A DNA stretch of 52,653 nt from Lachnospiraceae bacterium (GCA_021203205.1 JAJQBQ010000040.1:1-52653); one strand, 5' to 3'; shown: positions 15,568-25,052, numbered from the stretch's first letter. Numbers and translations: made by a program. The notes: a model not told the origin generated them from the letters alone.

Positions 15568-17034
15568 CTAACTCCAAAGCAAAAACTCCCCCAGGATCTC
15601 CTCGGCCAGATCGGTCACATAGCTGAGTGTAAAGGAAGAGTTCTTCCGGTGAATGGTATGTACACTCATGAGATCGTCCGTGTAGTCCGCCACACGGTAG
15701 ACGCGAAATTTGGGTGTGCTGCCGGTCTTATCGCTGTGATTGATGAGCGGGACGCAGCCGGATTCGTCCTCCACAATGTAAGTTTCATCGCCCTGCCTGC
15801 GGACAGTAACCTTCGCCATGCCGCCGACGTTGTTCGGCATATCCTGCTGATTGGAGATGTAATTGCCGAGGGAATAGAAGATCAGCGCGCGATTGCCGTT
15901 TGCGGATTCGTACCACTCGACGGGCTCCAGCACATGCGGGTGGGTGCCGATGATCAGATCCGCGCCGGCCTCCACAAAAATTTCCGCCCACTCCTGCTGG
16001 AAGGATGAGATGTCACCCACCAGGTTTTCGGTGCCCCAGTGCGGAAAGACAATGACAAAGTCGGCATTTTCGTCCGCCTCCTCAATCTCGGCAATAATCT
16101 TCGCCTTCGTGTCATCGTTCATAAGATCCACCAGATACGACTGCTCCGAGGGAATCGTGAAGCCGTTCATGCCGTAGGTATAGTTAAACATCGCAAAGGT
16201 GATACCGTTGCACTCATAATAGGTGATCTCAGAGGCCGCCTCCTCACTGTCGTGGATGCCCAGCACCGTGGTGTCCGGGTGACTGGTCTGCCAGTAATCG
16301 AGACAGTATTCGATGCCGTCCGTGCCGGCATCCCGCACATGATTGGTCGCGTGGAGGATGACATCGAATCCTGCCTCCACCTCCGCGTCGCCCAGCGACT
16401 CCGGCGTGTTGAAGCACGGGTAGGTTGTGTAGCCCTTCGACGCGCCTCCGAAGATGGTCTCCTGATTGACGATGGCAATGTCCGCAGAGGTAAATTCTTC
16501 CTTCAGTACGGAAAAGCAGCCGGAAAAATCGTAGCTGCCGTCAGACTGTTCGGCCATGGTTAAGAGCGGGGAGTGAATCAGCACGTCACCGATGGCCACG
16601 AGAGTCACCTCGTACACCGTATCGTCGTCCGCTCCGTCCGTCTCTTCCGGATTCGTAACGTTCGATTCCGTCGTTTCGGAGTCATATGCCGTTGCATCCT
16701 GGCTGTCGTTCTCTTCGGAACCGGACGTATATTCACCGTCCCCGTCTTCGGAAGAGTTCCCGTCTCCGTCCGCCTGCAAATTGCTTTCGCCGGAGTTTGC
16801 CTCCAAACCGGAAGACGCCAACGGGTCATCCGCTGGCGTCTCAATCATGGCATCGGTTTGCGTGCTGACAGAATCTGAATTTTCCGATATTTTCCTTAAG
16901 TTGCCCGCAAGGACAACCACCAGAAATACCAGAACAATCACAAGTGCGGCAATAAACAGGATCCGGTTTCTCACATACCTTTTTCTTTTTTCCGCCCTCT
17001 TCCTCCGAAGCTCAGCTCTGGCTTCTGCGTCCAT
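15568..17034 (-). CDS. CapA family (PGA_cap) metallophosphoesterase-like membrane protein
   Basis: CapA/PgsA-family proteins have a calcineurin-like fold and are linked to poly-gamma-glutamate capsule export in Bacillus; the role of stand-alone copies in Clostridia is uncertain. The 488-residue product has a basic cytoplasmic start, one transmembrane helix (ILFIAALVIVLVFLVVVLAG, ~24-43), an acidic Ser/Glu/Asp linker to ~150, then the PGA_cap domain with LVAIGDVLIHSPL, DIAIVNQETIFGG, VILHATNHVRDAGTDG, VIVFPHWGTE and LIIGTHPHVLEPVEWY. I chose the start at 17034 because AGGAGG lies 9 nt upstream; the longer upstream frame begins with a Cys-rich stretch unlike a signal anchor. Its upstream neighbour is gpmI; a short GC hairpin (GCGGGGGCCGTGC...) precedes the ribosome site. 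Confidence 0.9.
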   Translation of the reverse strand: MDAEARAELRRKRAEKRKRYVRNRILFIAALVIVLVFLVVVLAGNLRKISENSDSVSTQTDAMIETPADDPLASSGLEANSGESNLQADGDGNSSEDGDGEYTSGSEENDSQDATAYDSETTESNVTNPEETDGADDDTVYEVTLVAIGDVLIHSPLLTMAEQSDGSYDFSGCFSVLKEEFTSADIAIVNQETIFGGASKGYTTYPCFNTPESLGDAEVEAGFDVILHATNHVRDAGTDGIEYCLDYWQTSHPDTTVLGIHDSEEAASEITYYECNGITFAMFNYTYGMNGFTIPSEQSYLVDLMNDDTKAKIIAEIEEADENADFVIVFPHWGTENLVGDISSFQQEWAEIFVEAGADLIIGTHPHVLEPVEWYESANGNRALIFYSLGNYISNQQDMPNNVGGMAKVTVRRQGDETYIVEDESGCVPLINHSDKTGSTPKFRVYRVADYTDDLMSVHTIHRKNSSFTLSYVTDLAEEILGEFLLWS

Positions 17035-17238
17035 ATAAAGTTCCTCCTCATTCCGTGCTTCTGCGGGAACCGTGCCTGCACGGCCCCCGCATGTTATACA
17101 TATCCGCCTTCTTTCATCCGTCACAGGGATGACATGTGAATTCTGCCGTTATTTCCTGCGAAGATTCTCTGCTGTTTCCGAATTCCACTGTTGTTTTCCT
17201 TTAGAAGCATCCTCTGCTGCTTCCAAAATCGCCGATCC

Positions 17239-18777
17239 TTACCGAATCAGCAGCGACTGCCCCGTCATCTCCGCCGGCTTTTCAATGCCCATCACGTCGA
17301 TAAGCGTCGGCACGATATCCGCCAGGCATCCGCCCTCGCGCAGCTTCCAGGACGGATCGCCGTTTACAAGAATGAACGGCACCGGGTTCGTCGTGTGTGC
17401 GGTGAAGGGTTCGCCCGTCTCGTAGTCGATGAGCTGCTCCGCGTTGCCGTGATCCGCGCAGATGAACAGGAAGCCGTCCTCCTGCTTCACTGCCTCCACA
17501 GCTCGTCCGACGCACTCATCCACAGTCTCAATAGCCCTGATGGCTGCCGGGAGAACACCGGTGTGGCCCACCATGTCCGGATTCGCGAAGTTGATGATGA
17601 TGACATCATATTTTCCGGAGTGGATGGCATTTAACAGGTTGTCGCATACCTCGTAGGCGCTCATCTCCGGCTGCAGATCGTAGGTGGCCACCTTCGGGGA
17701 GTTCACGAGAATGCGGTCCTCGCCCTCGTTCGGCTTCTCCACGCCGCCGTTGAAGAAGAAGGTCACGTGAGCATACTTTTCTGTCTCGGCGATGCGGGCC
17801 TGCTTTAAGCCAAGAGCCGCCAGATACTCGCCGAAGGTGTTGTTCACGGAGATCTTCTTGAAGGCGATGAGCTTGTTCGGGATAGTCACATCATACTCGG
17901 AGAAGCAGACATAGGTGGTCTTAATGCGCGGACCCCGGTCAAAACCGGTGAAGTCGTCCACACAGAAGGTGCGGGTGATTTCCCGCGCCCGGTCCGGACG
18001 GAAGTTGTAGAAGATGACCGAGTCATTCTCCTTCACGGTCGCCACCGGCTGTCCGTTCTTTTTGATGACGGTGGGCTTCATGAACTCGTCCGTCACTCCC
18101 GCCGCATAGGAATCCGCGATGGCCTGCACCGGGTCTGTAGCCTCCACGCCTTCGCCCTTCGTGAGCATGTAGTAAGCCTGAGATACGCGCTCCCAGCGGT
18201 TGTCACGGTCCATGGCGTAATATCTGCCGGTCACGGATGCCACTTCACCGACGCCCAGCTCCTGCATCTTCGCCACGAGCTGTCTCATATACTCCACGCC
18301 GGAAGTCGGCGACGTGTCGCGGCCGTCCAGGAATGCGTGTACATAGACCTTCTTTAAGCCGTGTCTTCTCGCCAGTTCCAGCACACCGTACAGGTGGGTG
18401 TTGTGGCTGTGTACGCCGCCGTCGGAGAGCAGGCCCCAGATATGCAGCGCGCTGTCATTCTTTTTGCAGTTTTCCACTGCCTTTAACATCTCTTCATTCT
18501 CAAAAAATGTGCCGTCCTGGATCTCCTTGGTGATGCGCGTCAGCTCCTGATACACGATGCGGCCCGCGCCCATGTTCAGGTGCCCCACCTCGGAGTTGCC
18601 CATCTGGCCCTCCGGAAGGCCTACCGCCATGCCGCTGGCCCTGCCCTGCACAAACGGGTACTCCGCCATTAATTTGTCCATCACCGGAGTATTCGCCTGT
18701 TTTACGGCGTTGCCCTCAACCTTGTCATTTAATCCGTAACCGTCTAAAATCATCAAAACTGCCGGTCTTACGCCCAT
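17239..18777 (-). CDS. gpmI: 2,3-bisphosphoglycerate-independent phosphoglycerate mutase
   Basis: GpmI interconverts 3- and 2-phosphoglycerate using two Mn2+ ions and a phosphoserine intermediate. The 512-residue product has PAVLMILDGYGLND (metal Asp), EGQMGNSEVGHLNMGAGR with the catalytic Ser (~62), VHAFLDGRDTSPTS, and the C-terminal phosphatase-domain metal motifs NPDMVGHTG and FICADHGNAEQ. Length is normal. It is the last glycolytic gene of the run but is 512 nt from tpiA, with tpiA's terminator and its own promoter between, so it is a separate unit. The ~200-nt leader carries three short repeats. Confidence 0.97.
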   Translation of the reverse strand: MGVRPAVLMILDGYGLNDKVEGNAVKQANTPVMDKLMAEYPFVQGRASGMAVGLPEGQMGNSEVGHLNMGAGRIVYQELTRITKEIQDGTFFENEEMLKAVENCKKNDSALHIWGLLSDGGVHSHNTHLYGVLELARRHGLKKVYVHAFLDGRDTSPTSGVEYMRQLVAKMQELGVGEVASVTGRYYAMDRDNRWERVSQAYYMLTKGEGVEATDPVQAIADSYAAGVTDEFMKPTVIKKNGQPVATVKENDSVIFYNFRPDRAREITRTFCVDDFTGFDRGPRIKTTYVCFSEYDVTIPNKLIAFKKISVNNTFGEYLAALGLKQARIAETEKYAHVTFFFNGGVEKPNEGEDRILVNSPKVATYDLQPEMSAYEVCDNLLNAIHSGKYDVIIINFANPDMVGHTGVLPAAIRAIETVDECVGRAVEAVKQEDGFLFICADHGNAEQLIDYETGEPFTAHTTNPVPFILVNGDPSWKLREGGCLADIVPTLIDVMGIEKPAEMTGQSLLIR

Positions 18778-18985
18778 GTCTGATACCTTCTTTCCTCTTC
18801 CATATTGAACGTTGTCTTTCTTTTTATTTCCCTGGTTTTACGACACCAGCATCATTTTGTCTGTCCGTTTCTGACGACCCTCTTAAATGATAACTTCGCT
18901 TTGTCTCTGCAAAACCCCGCTTTATCTCCTAAAAAGCTTCGCTCTGTCTCATGAAAGGCAACGTTTTTTCATAACGTTCTCTGGC

Positions 18986-19013
18986 ATTATACCATTTATT
19001 CGCGGAATTTCAA
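18986..19013 (-). promoter_or_regulatory. gpmI promoter (extended -10)
   Basis: TTGAAA (19008-19013), 16-nt spacer, and TGGTATAAT, an extended -10 with a perfect TATAAT (18986-18991), on the minus strand. Confidence 0.8.
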
Positions 19014-19100
19014 GGTGTATGATTCGCTTAAGTTGTAAATTCTCGTGTTTTTCCAGGTGCGGACATCAAAACACGTGTCTGTCAGAAAGTAAGTCGTTCC

Positions 19101-19226
19101 ATTTCCACGCGCGCCTGTACGCGACCCGTGTGCCAATCGGATAGGGGGAATCCTCTCACACTATCCGCCTGCGCCGGGCCGCGTTCGGCCTGGGCCGAAA
19201 TATTTCCTTTCGCAGCCCGTGTGCAT
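19101..19226 (-). repeat. Structured terminator-adjacent repeat, copy B
   Basis: Second copy of the repeat at 12334-12440. On the minus strand it begins ATGCACACGGGCTGCG directly after the tpiA terminator T-run, then hairpin TTCGGC-CCAG-GCCGAA, the block ACGCGGCCCGGCGC, hairpin CGGATAG...CTATCCG, GATTGGCACACGGG and GTACAGG. The CGGATAG/CTATCCG stem differs from copy A at two pairs but stays paired. Confidence 0.75.
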
Positions 19227-19261
19227 AAAAGGCCGACTTCCATAACCAGAAGTCGGCCTCT
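19227..19261 (-). terminator. Intrinsic terminator of tpiA
   Basis: Perfect 11-bp stem AGGCCGACTTC/GAAGTCGGCCT with an 8-nt loop, then TTTT, on the minus strand ~30 nt after the tpiA stop. Confidence 0.88.
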
Positions 19262-19289
19262 TGTCAACACTTTCATAGTCTGTTCGCAA

Positions 19290-20045
19290 TTACTGCTCGT
19301 CATAGTGCACAATCTTCGCGAAATCCGGCTTTAAGGACGCGCCGCCCACCAGGCCGCCGTCGATATCCGGCTGTGCGAACAGCTCCGGAGCGCTGGCCGC
19401 CGAAACACTTCCGCCGTACTGAATGCGGATAGCATCCGCCGTTTCCGCGTCATAAATCTCGCCGATACACTTGCGGATGGCCGTGCAGACTTCCTCGGCC
19501 TGCTCGGTGGTCGCAACCACGCCGGTGCCGATAGCCCAGATTGGCTCGTAAGCAATCACTGCCTTCTTTGCCTGCTCCGCAGTCACGTTTAAGAACGCAA
19601 TCTTAATCTGCATGCGCACCCAGTCGATGGTGATGCCCTGCTCGCGCTGGGTCAGCGTCTCGCCGCAGCAGATGATCGGTGTGAGACCATACTCGAAAGC
19701 CTTCAGTACCTTCTTGTTCACCGTCTCGTCTGTCTCCGCGAAGTATTCCCTGCGCTCGGAGTGGCCGATGATCACATACTTCACGCCCGCATCCACCAGC
19801 ATATCCGCCGCGATCTCTCCGGTGTAAGCGCCCTTGTCCTGAAAATAAAGGTTCTCCGCGCCGATCTCGATGCCGGTGCCCTTCACTGCCTCCACCGCCG
19901 GGATGATGTCCACCGCCGGCACGCAGAATACCACATCGGCCGTATCGCTCTCGCAGGCCGCCTTGTTCTCGTTTAAAAATGCTGCCGCCTTCGATGGGGT
20001 CATGTTCATCTTCCAGTTGCCGGCAATTATCTTTTTACGCATCAT
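19290..20045 (-). CDS. tpiA: Triose-phosphate isomerase
   Basis: TpiA interconverts dihydroxyacetone phosphate and glyceraldehyde 3-phosphate. The 251-residue product has all catalytic parts: IIAGNWKMN (Lys), [13 protein letters not shown] (His), and [13 protein letters not shown] (Glu, plus loop 6), with [10 protein letters not shown] phosphate-binding turn near the end. Two adjacent ATG codons (20045, 20042) follow AGGAG; either could be the start. It is 266 nt downstream of pgk and ends in a strong terminator, closing the gap-pgk-tpiA unit. Confidence 0.97.
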   Translation of the reverse strand: MMRKKIIAGNWKMNMTPSKAAAFLNENKAACESDTADVVFCVPAVDIIPAVEAVKGTGIEIGAENLYFQDKGAYTGEIAADMLVDAGVKYVIIGHSERREYFAETDETVNKKVLKAFEYGLTPIICCGETLTQREQGITIDWVRMQIKIAFLNVTAEQAKKAVIAYEPIWAIGTGVVATTEQAEEVCTAIRKCIGEIYDAETADAIRIQYGGSVSAASAPELFAQPDIDGGLVGGASLKPDFAKIVHYDEQ

Positions 20046-20311
20046 TTTTCTCCTCTTGATTTCTCTGCCTGTCCGACAGAATCATCAAAATCTGAAAGGA
20101 TCCGGTTTCAACTCTTCAACACAGGAAAATATCTCTGACTGTAGGATCTTTCTTTGATAAACGAAGTCATATTTCCATCTGTTTACAAAAACCCCGACAG
20201 TTGAAATCCGTTTCCAAACTTATCCATACGGTCTTAAGGCCATGAACAGCACTTCCAGGTCATCACAACACGGAGCCCTGATTCATGACCTTAAAAACTT
20301 CTTATGATCGC

Positions 20312-21505
20312 TTATTTATCGTTCGCCGCCGCTACGCCCGGAAGCTCCTTGCCCTCGAGGAACTCCAGGGAAGCGCCGCCGCCGGTGGAAATGTGCGTCA
20401 TCTTGTCGCCGTAGCCAAGGTTATTCACCGCCGCTGCGGAGTCGCCGCCGCCGATGATGGTGGTAGCGTCGATGTTCGCCAGCGCTTCCGCCACCGCGAT
20501 GGTGCCGGCCGCGAAGTTCGGCATCTCGAATACGCCCATCGGTCCGTTCCATACCACGGTCTTCGCATCCGCGATGGCATCCGCAAAGAGCTTGCGGGTC
20601 TCCGGTCCGATGTCTAAGCCCATGGCGTCGTCCGCGATCTCGCCGGCCTTCACCACGGTCTGCTCCGCGTCGTTCTTAAACTCTTTCGCGGTCACCGTGT
20701 CTACCGGGATCAGGAGCTTCACGCCCTTGGCCTTCGCCTTCTCCACCATCTCATTGGCATAGTCGAGATAGTCGGGCTCAAGGAGGGATGTGCCGACGTT
20801 TCCGCCCTGCGCCTTGATGAAGGTGTAGGCCATGCCGCCGCCGATGATGAGGGTGTCGACCTTGTCCAGCAGGTTGTTGATGACGGAGATCTTTGAGGAA
20901 ACCTTGGAACCGCCGAGGATCGCCACAAACGGACGCACCGGATTGTCTACCGCGTTGCCGAGGAAGTCGATCTCCTTCTGCATCAGATAGCCGACCACAG
21001 CCGTGTCCACATACTGGGTCACGCCCACGTTGGAGCAGTGTGCGCGGTGCGCGGTACCGAAGGCATCGTTAACGAATACATCGCACAGGGAAGCCAGTTC
21101 CTTCGAGAACTCATCGCCGTTCTTGGTCTCTTCCTTGCGATAGCGGGTGTTCTCAAGCAGGATCACGTCGCCGTCCTTCATGGCCTCTACTGCCGCCTTT
21201 GCGTTCGGGCCTACCACCTCCGGGTCAGCCGCAAATACGACTTCCTGGCCCAGAAGCTCGGACATTCTCTTTGCCACCGGTGCGAGGGAAAGCTCCGGCT
21301 TCGGTTCTCCCTTCGGCTTGCCCAGATGGGAGCAGAGGATGATCTTGCCGCCGTCTGCAATGAGCTTTTTGATGGTCGGAAGTGCTGCCGTAAGACGGCT
21401 CTCGTCCGTGATCACGCCGTCCTGAAGCGGTACGTTAAAGTCGCAGCGAACCAGAACTTTTTTACCCTTTACATTAATGTCATCTACCGATTTTTTGTTT
21501 AACAT
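20312..21505 (-). CDS. pgk: Phosphoglycerate kinase
   Basis: Pgk transfers phosphate from 1,3-bisphosphoglycerate to ADP. The 397-residue product shows [73 protein letters not shown] and the C-terminal GGGDSAAAV and [20 protein letters not shown] motifs. Length is standard. It follows gap by 220 nt; a terminator-like hairpin sits 20 nt before its ATG, so its supply relative to gap may be set by partial read-through. Confidence 0.97.
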   Translation of the reverse strand: MLNKKSVDDINVKGKKVLVRCDFNVPLQDGVITDESRLTAALPTIKKLIADGGKIILCSHLGKPKGEPKPELSLAPVAKRMSELLGQEVVFAADPEVVGPNAKAAVEAMKDGDVILLENTRYRKEETKNGDEFSKELASLCDVFVNDAFGTAHRAHCSNVGVTQYVDTAVVGYLMQKEIDFLGNAVDNPVRPFVAILGGSKVSSKISVINNLLDKVDTLIIGGGMAYTFIKAQGGNVGTSLLEPDYLDYANEMVEKAKAKGVKLLIPVDTVTAKEFKNDAEQTVVKAGEIADDAMGLDIGPETRKLFADAIADAKTVVWNGPMGVFEMPNFAAGTIAVAEALANIDATTIIGGGDSAAAVNNLGYGDKMTHISTGGGASLEFLEGKELPGVAAANDK

Positions 21506-21524
21506 GATAATACTTCTCCATTCT

Positions 21525-21557
21525 AAAAATAGGGATCCGGTCCTAGGACCGGACCCC
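21525..21557 (-). terminator. Terminator-like hairpin between gap and pgk
   Basis: On the minus strand GGGGTCCGGTCC pairs with GGACCGGATCCC, followed by TATTTTT. It ends ~20 nt before the pgk start codon, immediately ahead of the pgk Shine-Dalgarno GGAGAAG. Confidence 0.75.
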
Positions 21558-21725
21558 TGTAAGGATCAATCATTAATGATGTCCACTTGTTGTCGATATC
21601 ATTCACGAGGATCATCTGATTTGTACTCCGGTCAATTATGACTGTCCGCCAAATCAGACAATTGCGACCTGTATCACGGATGATTCTTATGCCTGTCCGC
21701 GATAGATATCGAATATCTCACCGAC

Positions 21726-22739
21726 TTAGATCTCCGCAAGATACTTGATGGTGCGAACCATCTGAGAGGTGTAGCTGTTCTCGTTGTCATACCACGAAAC
21801 AACCTCTACCTGATAGGTGTCGTCGTCGATCTTGGAAACCATGGTCTGGGTAGCATCGAACAGGGAACCATAGCGGATACCGATGATGTCGGAGGATACC
21901 AGCGGCTCCTCGGTGTAACCGAAGGACTCGTTGGAAGCAGCCTTCATAGCGGCGTTGATGCTGTCCTTGGTGATGTCCTTGCCCTTAACAACAGCGACAA
22001 GGATGGTGGTGGAACCGGTCGGGACCGGAACACGCTGAGCGGAGCCGATGAGCTTGCCGTTCAGTTCCGGAATAACCAGGCCGATAGCCTTTGCAGCGCC
22101 GGTGGAGTTCGGAACGATGTTCACAGCTGCGGCACGGGCTCTTCTTAAATCACCCTTTCTGTGCGGGCCGTCCAGAACCATCTGGTCGCCGGTGAAAGCG
22201 TGAATGGTGCTCATGATACCGCTCTGGATCGGAGCATAGTCATTTAAAGCCTTTGCCATCGGAGCCAGGCAGTTCGTGGTGCAGGATGCAGCCGAAATGA
22301 TGGTGTCTTCCGGGGTAAGGGTATCATGGTTTACATTGTAAACGATGGTCTTAAGATCATTTCCTGCAGGAGCGGAGATAACAACCTTCTTTGCGCCGGC
22401 ATCGATGTGAGCCTGAGATTTTGCCTTGGAGGTGTAGAAGCCGGTGCACTCTAATACTACGTCAACACCGATCTCGCCCCACGGAAGGTTCGCGGCCTGA
22501 GCCTCTTTGTAGATCTTGATCTCCTTGCCGTCTACGGTGATGGAGTCCTCGCCCGCAACTACCGTGTCAGCCTTCTCATATCTGCCCTGTGCAGAGTCAT
22601 ACTTTAACAGGTGAGCCAGCATAGCCGGGCTTGTCAGGTCGTTGATGGCAACGATCTCATAGCCTTCAGCGCCGAACATCTGACGGAACGCAAGACGTCC
22701 GATGCGTCCAAAGCCGTTAATTGCAACTTTTACTGCCAT
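21726..22739 (-). CDS. gap: Glyceraldehyde-3-phosphate dehydrogenase, type I
   Basis: Gap oxidises glyceraldehyde 3-phosphate to 1,3-bisphosphoglycerate with NAD+. The 337-residue product begins [20 protein letters not shown] (Rossmann NAD site), and has [20 protein letters not shown], the nucleophile in [18 protein letters not shown] (Cys ~153), and [21 protein letters not shown] at the end. The start at 22739 is set by AGGAGG 9 nt upstream; an upstream in-frame ATG lies before that site. It is the first gene of the glycolytic run, and its codons are the most biased in the window, as expected for high expression. Confidence 0.98.
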   Translation of the reverse strand: MAVKVAINGFGRIGRLAFRQMFGAEGYEIVAINDLTSPAMLAHLLKYDSAQGRYEKADTVVAGEDSITVDGKEIKIYKEAQAANLPWGEIGVDVVLECTGFYTSKAKSQAHIDAGAKKVVISAPAGNDLKTIVYNVNHDTLTPEDTIISAASCTTNCLAPMAKALNDYAPIQSGIMSTIHAFTGDQMVLDGPHRKGDLRRARAAAVNIVPNSTGAAKAIGLVIPELNGKLIGSAQRVPVPTGSTTILVAVVKGKDITKDSINAAMKAASNESFGYTEEPLVSSDIIGIRYGSLFDATQTMVSKIDDDTYQVEVVSWYDNENSYTSQMVRTIKYLAEI

Positions 22740-22790
22740 GATAAATTTTCCTCCTAAGAAATTTATTTGGTTGATATTCAACTGATGGTT

Positions 22791-22819
22791 ATTCTACCCA
22801 ATTCAGGGAGAAATTTCAA
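22791..22819 (-). promoter_or_regulatory. gap promoter
   Basis: TTGAAA (22814-22819), 17-nt spacer, TAGAAT (22791-22796), minus strand, ~45 nt leader. Confidence 0.8.
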
Positions 22820-22893
22820 GCCCATTTTGATGTTTTAGATAAAAATTGCATGAAATTTATGGAAAATTGATCCATACATCAGATAAGTTGCGC

Positions 22894-22922
22894 TTGCGAA
22901 ACACTCACAGTTTGGATATAAT
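22894..22922 (+). promoter_or_regulatory. Promoter of the HisJ-family phosphatase gene
   Basis: TTGCGA (22894-22899), 17-nt spacer, perfect TATAAT (22917-22922) on the plus strand, ~28 nt before the ATG; divergent from gap. Confidence 0.8.
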
Positions 22923-22956
22923 CATTTGAAATATCGTTTCCAAGGAGGCTCCTGCC

Positions 22957-23880
22957 ATGCTCTGCGACTGTCATCTCCACTCCCGCTTCTCCGCCGATTC
23001 CGAAGCTGAACCGGGGGATATTCTTAAAACGGCGAAGGAATTATCCATGCCCGCGTTTTGTATTACGGATCATCTGGATTTTGATTACCCGTATGACGAG
23101 GATTTTGAACTGGACATGGACCGCTACTATCCTTTCTGGAGCGGGATCCGGGAGACGGCTTCCGGAGAATTGCCCCATTCCCTTGAAAGTTCCCCGGGGG
23201 TCGGAAATTCGTCTTCTCTTTCAGAAGAAATAAACCTGTCCGGTTTTGCTCCTTCCCCGCAGAAAGAAGCCTCCGTTTTGGCATCTCCTTACCCGGAGGT
23301 TCTCATCGGCATGGAGACCGGGCTGGAGCCGGGGTATGAGGGACGGCTTTCGGAGGCGGTTCACAGGTATCCCTGGGATTTTATTATCGGCTCGACCCAC
23401 CTCGTGCACCGGCGGGATCCGTATTTTTCTTCCTATTATGCGGGGCGCACGGAGGCGGCCGCCTACCGGGAATATTTTGAATCGATCCTTGAAACTCTGG
23501 ACTTCTGCCGGGACTTTGACGTGTACGGGCATATTGATTACGTTGTCCGCTATGGGCCGAACAAAAACCGGTTTTACAGCTACGAGTCTTATGCCGATGT
23601 GCTGGATGCCATCTTAAGGAAGCTGATTTCCATGGGCAAGGGGATCGAGCTCAACACCGGCGGCTACTTAAAAGGGCTTGGCGTGCCAAACCCTGCGCCG
23701 GAGGTAATCCGGCGTTACCGGGAGCTGGGCGGAGAAATCATTACGGTCGGGTCGGATGCACATAATGCGGCACTCGTAGGGCACCATTTTAAAGAGGCAC
23801 GTGAGGTGCTGCTGGATGCAGGATTCCGGTTTTATTGTATTTTTCGGAAGCGGAAGCCGGTGTTCCTGCCGATTTCCTGA
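22957..23880 (+). CDS. HisJ-family PHP phosphatase (histidinol-phosphatase-like)
   Basis: PHP-family HisJ enzymes hydrolyse histidinol phosphate in histidine synthesis; family members outside his operons may act on other substrates. The 307-residue product begins MLCDCHLHSRFSADSEAE (HxH metal pair) and has FCITDHLDF, IIGSTHLVHRRDPYFS, DVYGHIDYVVRYGPNKNRF and ITVGSDAHNA as metal ligands. Between the first and second strand blocks, about residues 70-105, there is a Ser/Pro-rich insertion (LPHSLESSPGVGNSSSLSE) that the family normally lacks. AAGGAGG lies 8 nt before the ATG. No his genes are nearby. Confidence 0.82.
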   Translation: MLCDCHLHSRFSADSEAEPGDILKTAKELSMPAFCITDHLDFDYPYDEDFELDMDRYYPFWSGIRETASGELPHSLESSPGVGNSSSLSEEINLSGFAPSPQKEASVLASPYPEVLIGMETGLEPGYEGRLSEAVHRYPWDFIIGSTHLVHRRDPYFSSYYAGRTEAAAYREYFESILETLDFCRDFDVYGHIDYVVRYGPNKNRFYSYESYADVLDAILRKLISMGKGIELNTGGYLKGLGVPNPAPEVIRRYRELGGEIITVGSDAHNAALVGHHFKEAREVLLDAGFRFYCIFRKRKPVFLPIS

Positions 23881-23900
23881 TCGTTGCGTACCTGCTGTTT

Positions 23901-24986
23901 TTATTTCGATTCTTTTATCGGATCCTTCATTTTCTTTCTCTTCCGAAATTTTATGATCCAGCGGTTTCTGCCGTGCATGAGGAAGATAAACATCAGCCAT
24001 ACATCAAATACCACGTTTGCCAGCACAATGATGATGCCGAGCCGCGTTCCGCAGTCTGCGATATAACTTGAGGAGGATTCGATGACGCTGGCGGAGAGCA
24101 TGACAACCATATACAGATCGCCCTGGCTTAAGGGTTCGTACAGGATATAGCGCAGGCTGTCGCCGCTCCCGTAGGTCAGAATGCCGGAGGAGCGCTTGGC
24201 CATCTGTGTTTCCAGCGATTTCGAGATTCCCGCAGTGGCTTCCGACGCGTTCAAAACATCAAACAGGTTCGTATTGTTTCCGATTCCGGAGGTCTTGGAG
24301 ATCAGCGTTCCGTCCGACTGCACGATAAAGTTTGAAGTCTGGCTGGCAAAAATCGACCCCTCCGCAAAGTCTTCGAATTCGCTCTCCGGAAAAGCCGCCA
24401 GAAAACAGGCCAGCACTTCGCCGTCGATTTCCACCGGGTAGACGAACAGGACGCTGTTTTCGCCGGCGGTTGTCGTCATTCCGCCGTAAATACCGCCTTT
24501 TCCGTCAAAAGCGTCGTAAAAGAAATCGTATTCCGTGATATCATCTATGACAGACGTTTCCATCAGTCCCGAGCCGTTCTGCAAAACCACATCCACCTCT
24601 ACCGGATCGTGGTTTTCCTTATACAGCGTCAGAATGTCCACAACCGCATCATCAGTGATGTCATCGTAGGCTGTGACGAAAGCAGCGATCAGATCCATCT
24701 CGTCAAAATAACCGTCCAGCTTCAAATTCAGCCTGCTCACTTCCTCATTGGCAATGTTTGTCAGGTAAGTCTCCCGGGATGTCTCCTGCTTTGCTTCCAC
24801 CTTGTCATAAAAATCGGCAAAGGCAAGAATCATGACCGCAACCACCAGAATAAACAAAATTCCTGTGATAATCCGTACTCGCTTCAGCCACTTTTCCACT
24901 TTCTCTTTCTGCAATCCGAATACCTCTTTTCGTTTTCTTATTTCCTTTTCATAATCGGATCCGCCGTTATTCGGAGATCCCTTCAC
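23901..24986 (-). CDS. Two-helix membrane protein with extracytoplasmic Cache/PDC-like sensor domain, no output domain
   Basis: I do not recognise a specific function. The 361-residue product has a basic N-terminus, a transmembrane helix at ~38-57 (ITGILFILVVAVMILAFADF), a ~230-residue extracytoplasmic region with the look of a double Cache/PDC sensor (YFDEMDLIAAFVTAY helix; FFYDAFDGKGGIYGG; FIVQSDGTLISKTS), a second helix near ~305-330 (LGIIIVLANVVFDVWLMFIF), and a short basic tail. In other proteins this sensor precedes GGDEF, kinase or methyl-accepting domains; here nothing follows. The first start is GTG (24986) with a weak ribosome site; a downstream TTG is possible. It lies 66 nt after mnmA and may be co-transcribed with it. 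Confidence 0.65.
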   Translation of the reverse strand: MKGSPNNGGSDYEKEIRKRKEVFGLQKEKVEKWLKRVRIITGILFILVVAVMILAFADFYDKVEAKQETSRETYLTNIANEEVSRLNLKLDGYFDEMDLIAAFVTAYDDITDDAVVDILTLYKENHDPVEVDVVLQNGSGLMETSVIDDITEYDFFYDAFDGKGGIYGGMTTTAGENSVLFVYPVEIDGEVLACFLAAFPESEFEDFAEGSIFASQTSNFIVQSDGTLISKTSGIGNNTNLFDVLNASEATAGISKSLETQMAKRSSGILTYGSGDSLRYILYEPLSQGDLYMVVMLSASVIESSSSYIADCGTRLGIIIVLANVVFDVWLMFIFLMHGRNRWIIKFRKRKKMKDPIKESK

Positions 24987-25052
24987 TCTTCGCTTTCTTC
25001 TGACAGATGCGGGATTCTCTCTTTTCCGGAGATCGAGCCCGGTTCTGCTTTT

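Larger units (their letters stand above)
18778..19289 (-). other. gpmI-tpiA intergenic region: leader, promoter, repeat and terminator
   Basis: This 512-bp gene-free stretch holds, in minus-strand order, the tpiA terminator, repeat copy B, the gpmI promoter and a ~200-nt gpmI leader. The leader has three imperfect ~21-bp tandem repeats at about 18893-18956 (GAGACARAGCGAAG core on the minus strand). I see no coding sequence. Confidence 0.7.

Noticed and set aside
19082-19312. Minus-strand frame of 76 codons over repeat copy B and the tpiA terminator
   Set aside because: It crosses a strong intrinsic terminator and overlaps the tpiA end; no ribosome site and frame not conserved with copy A.
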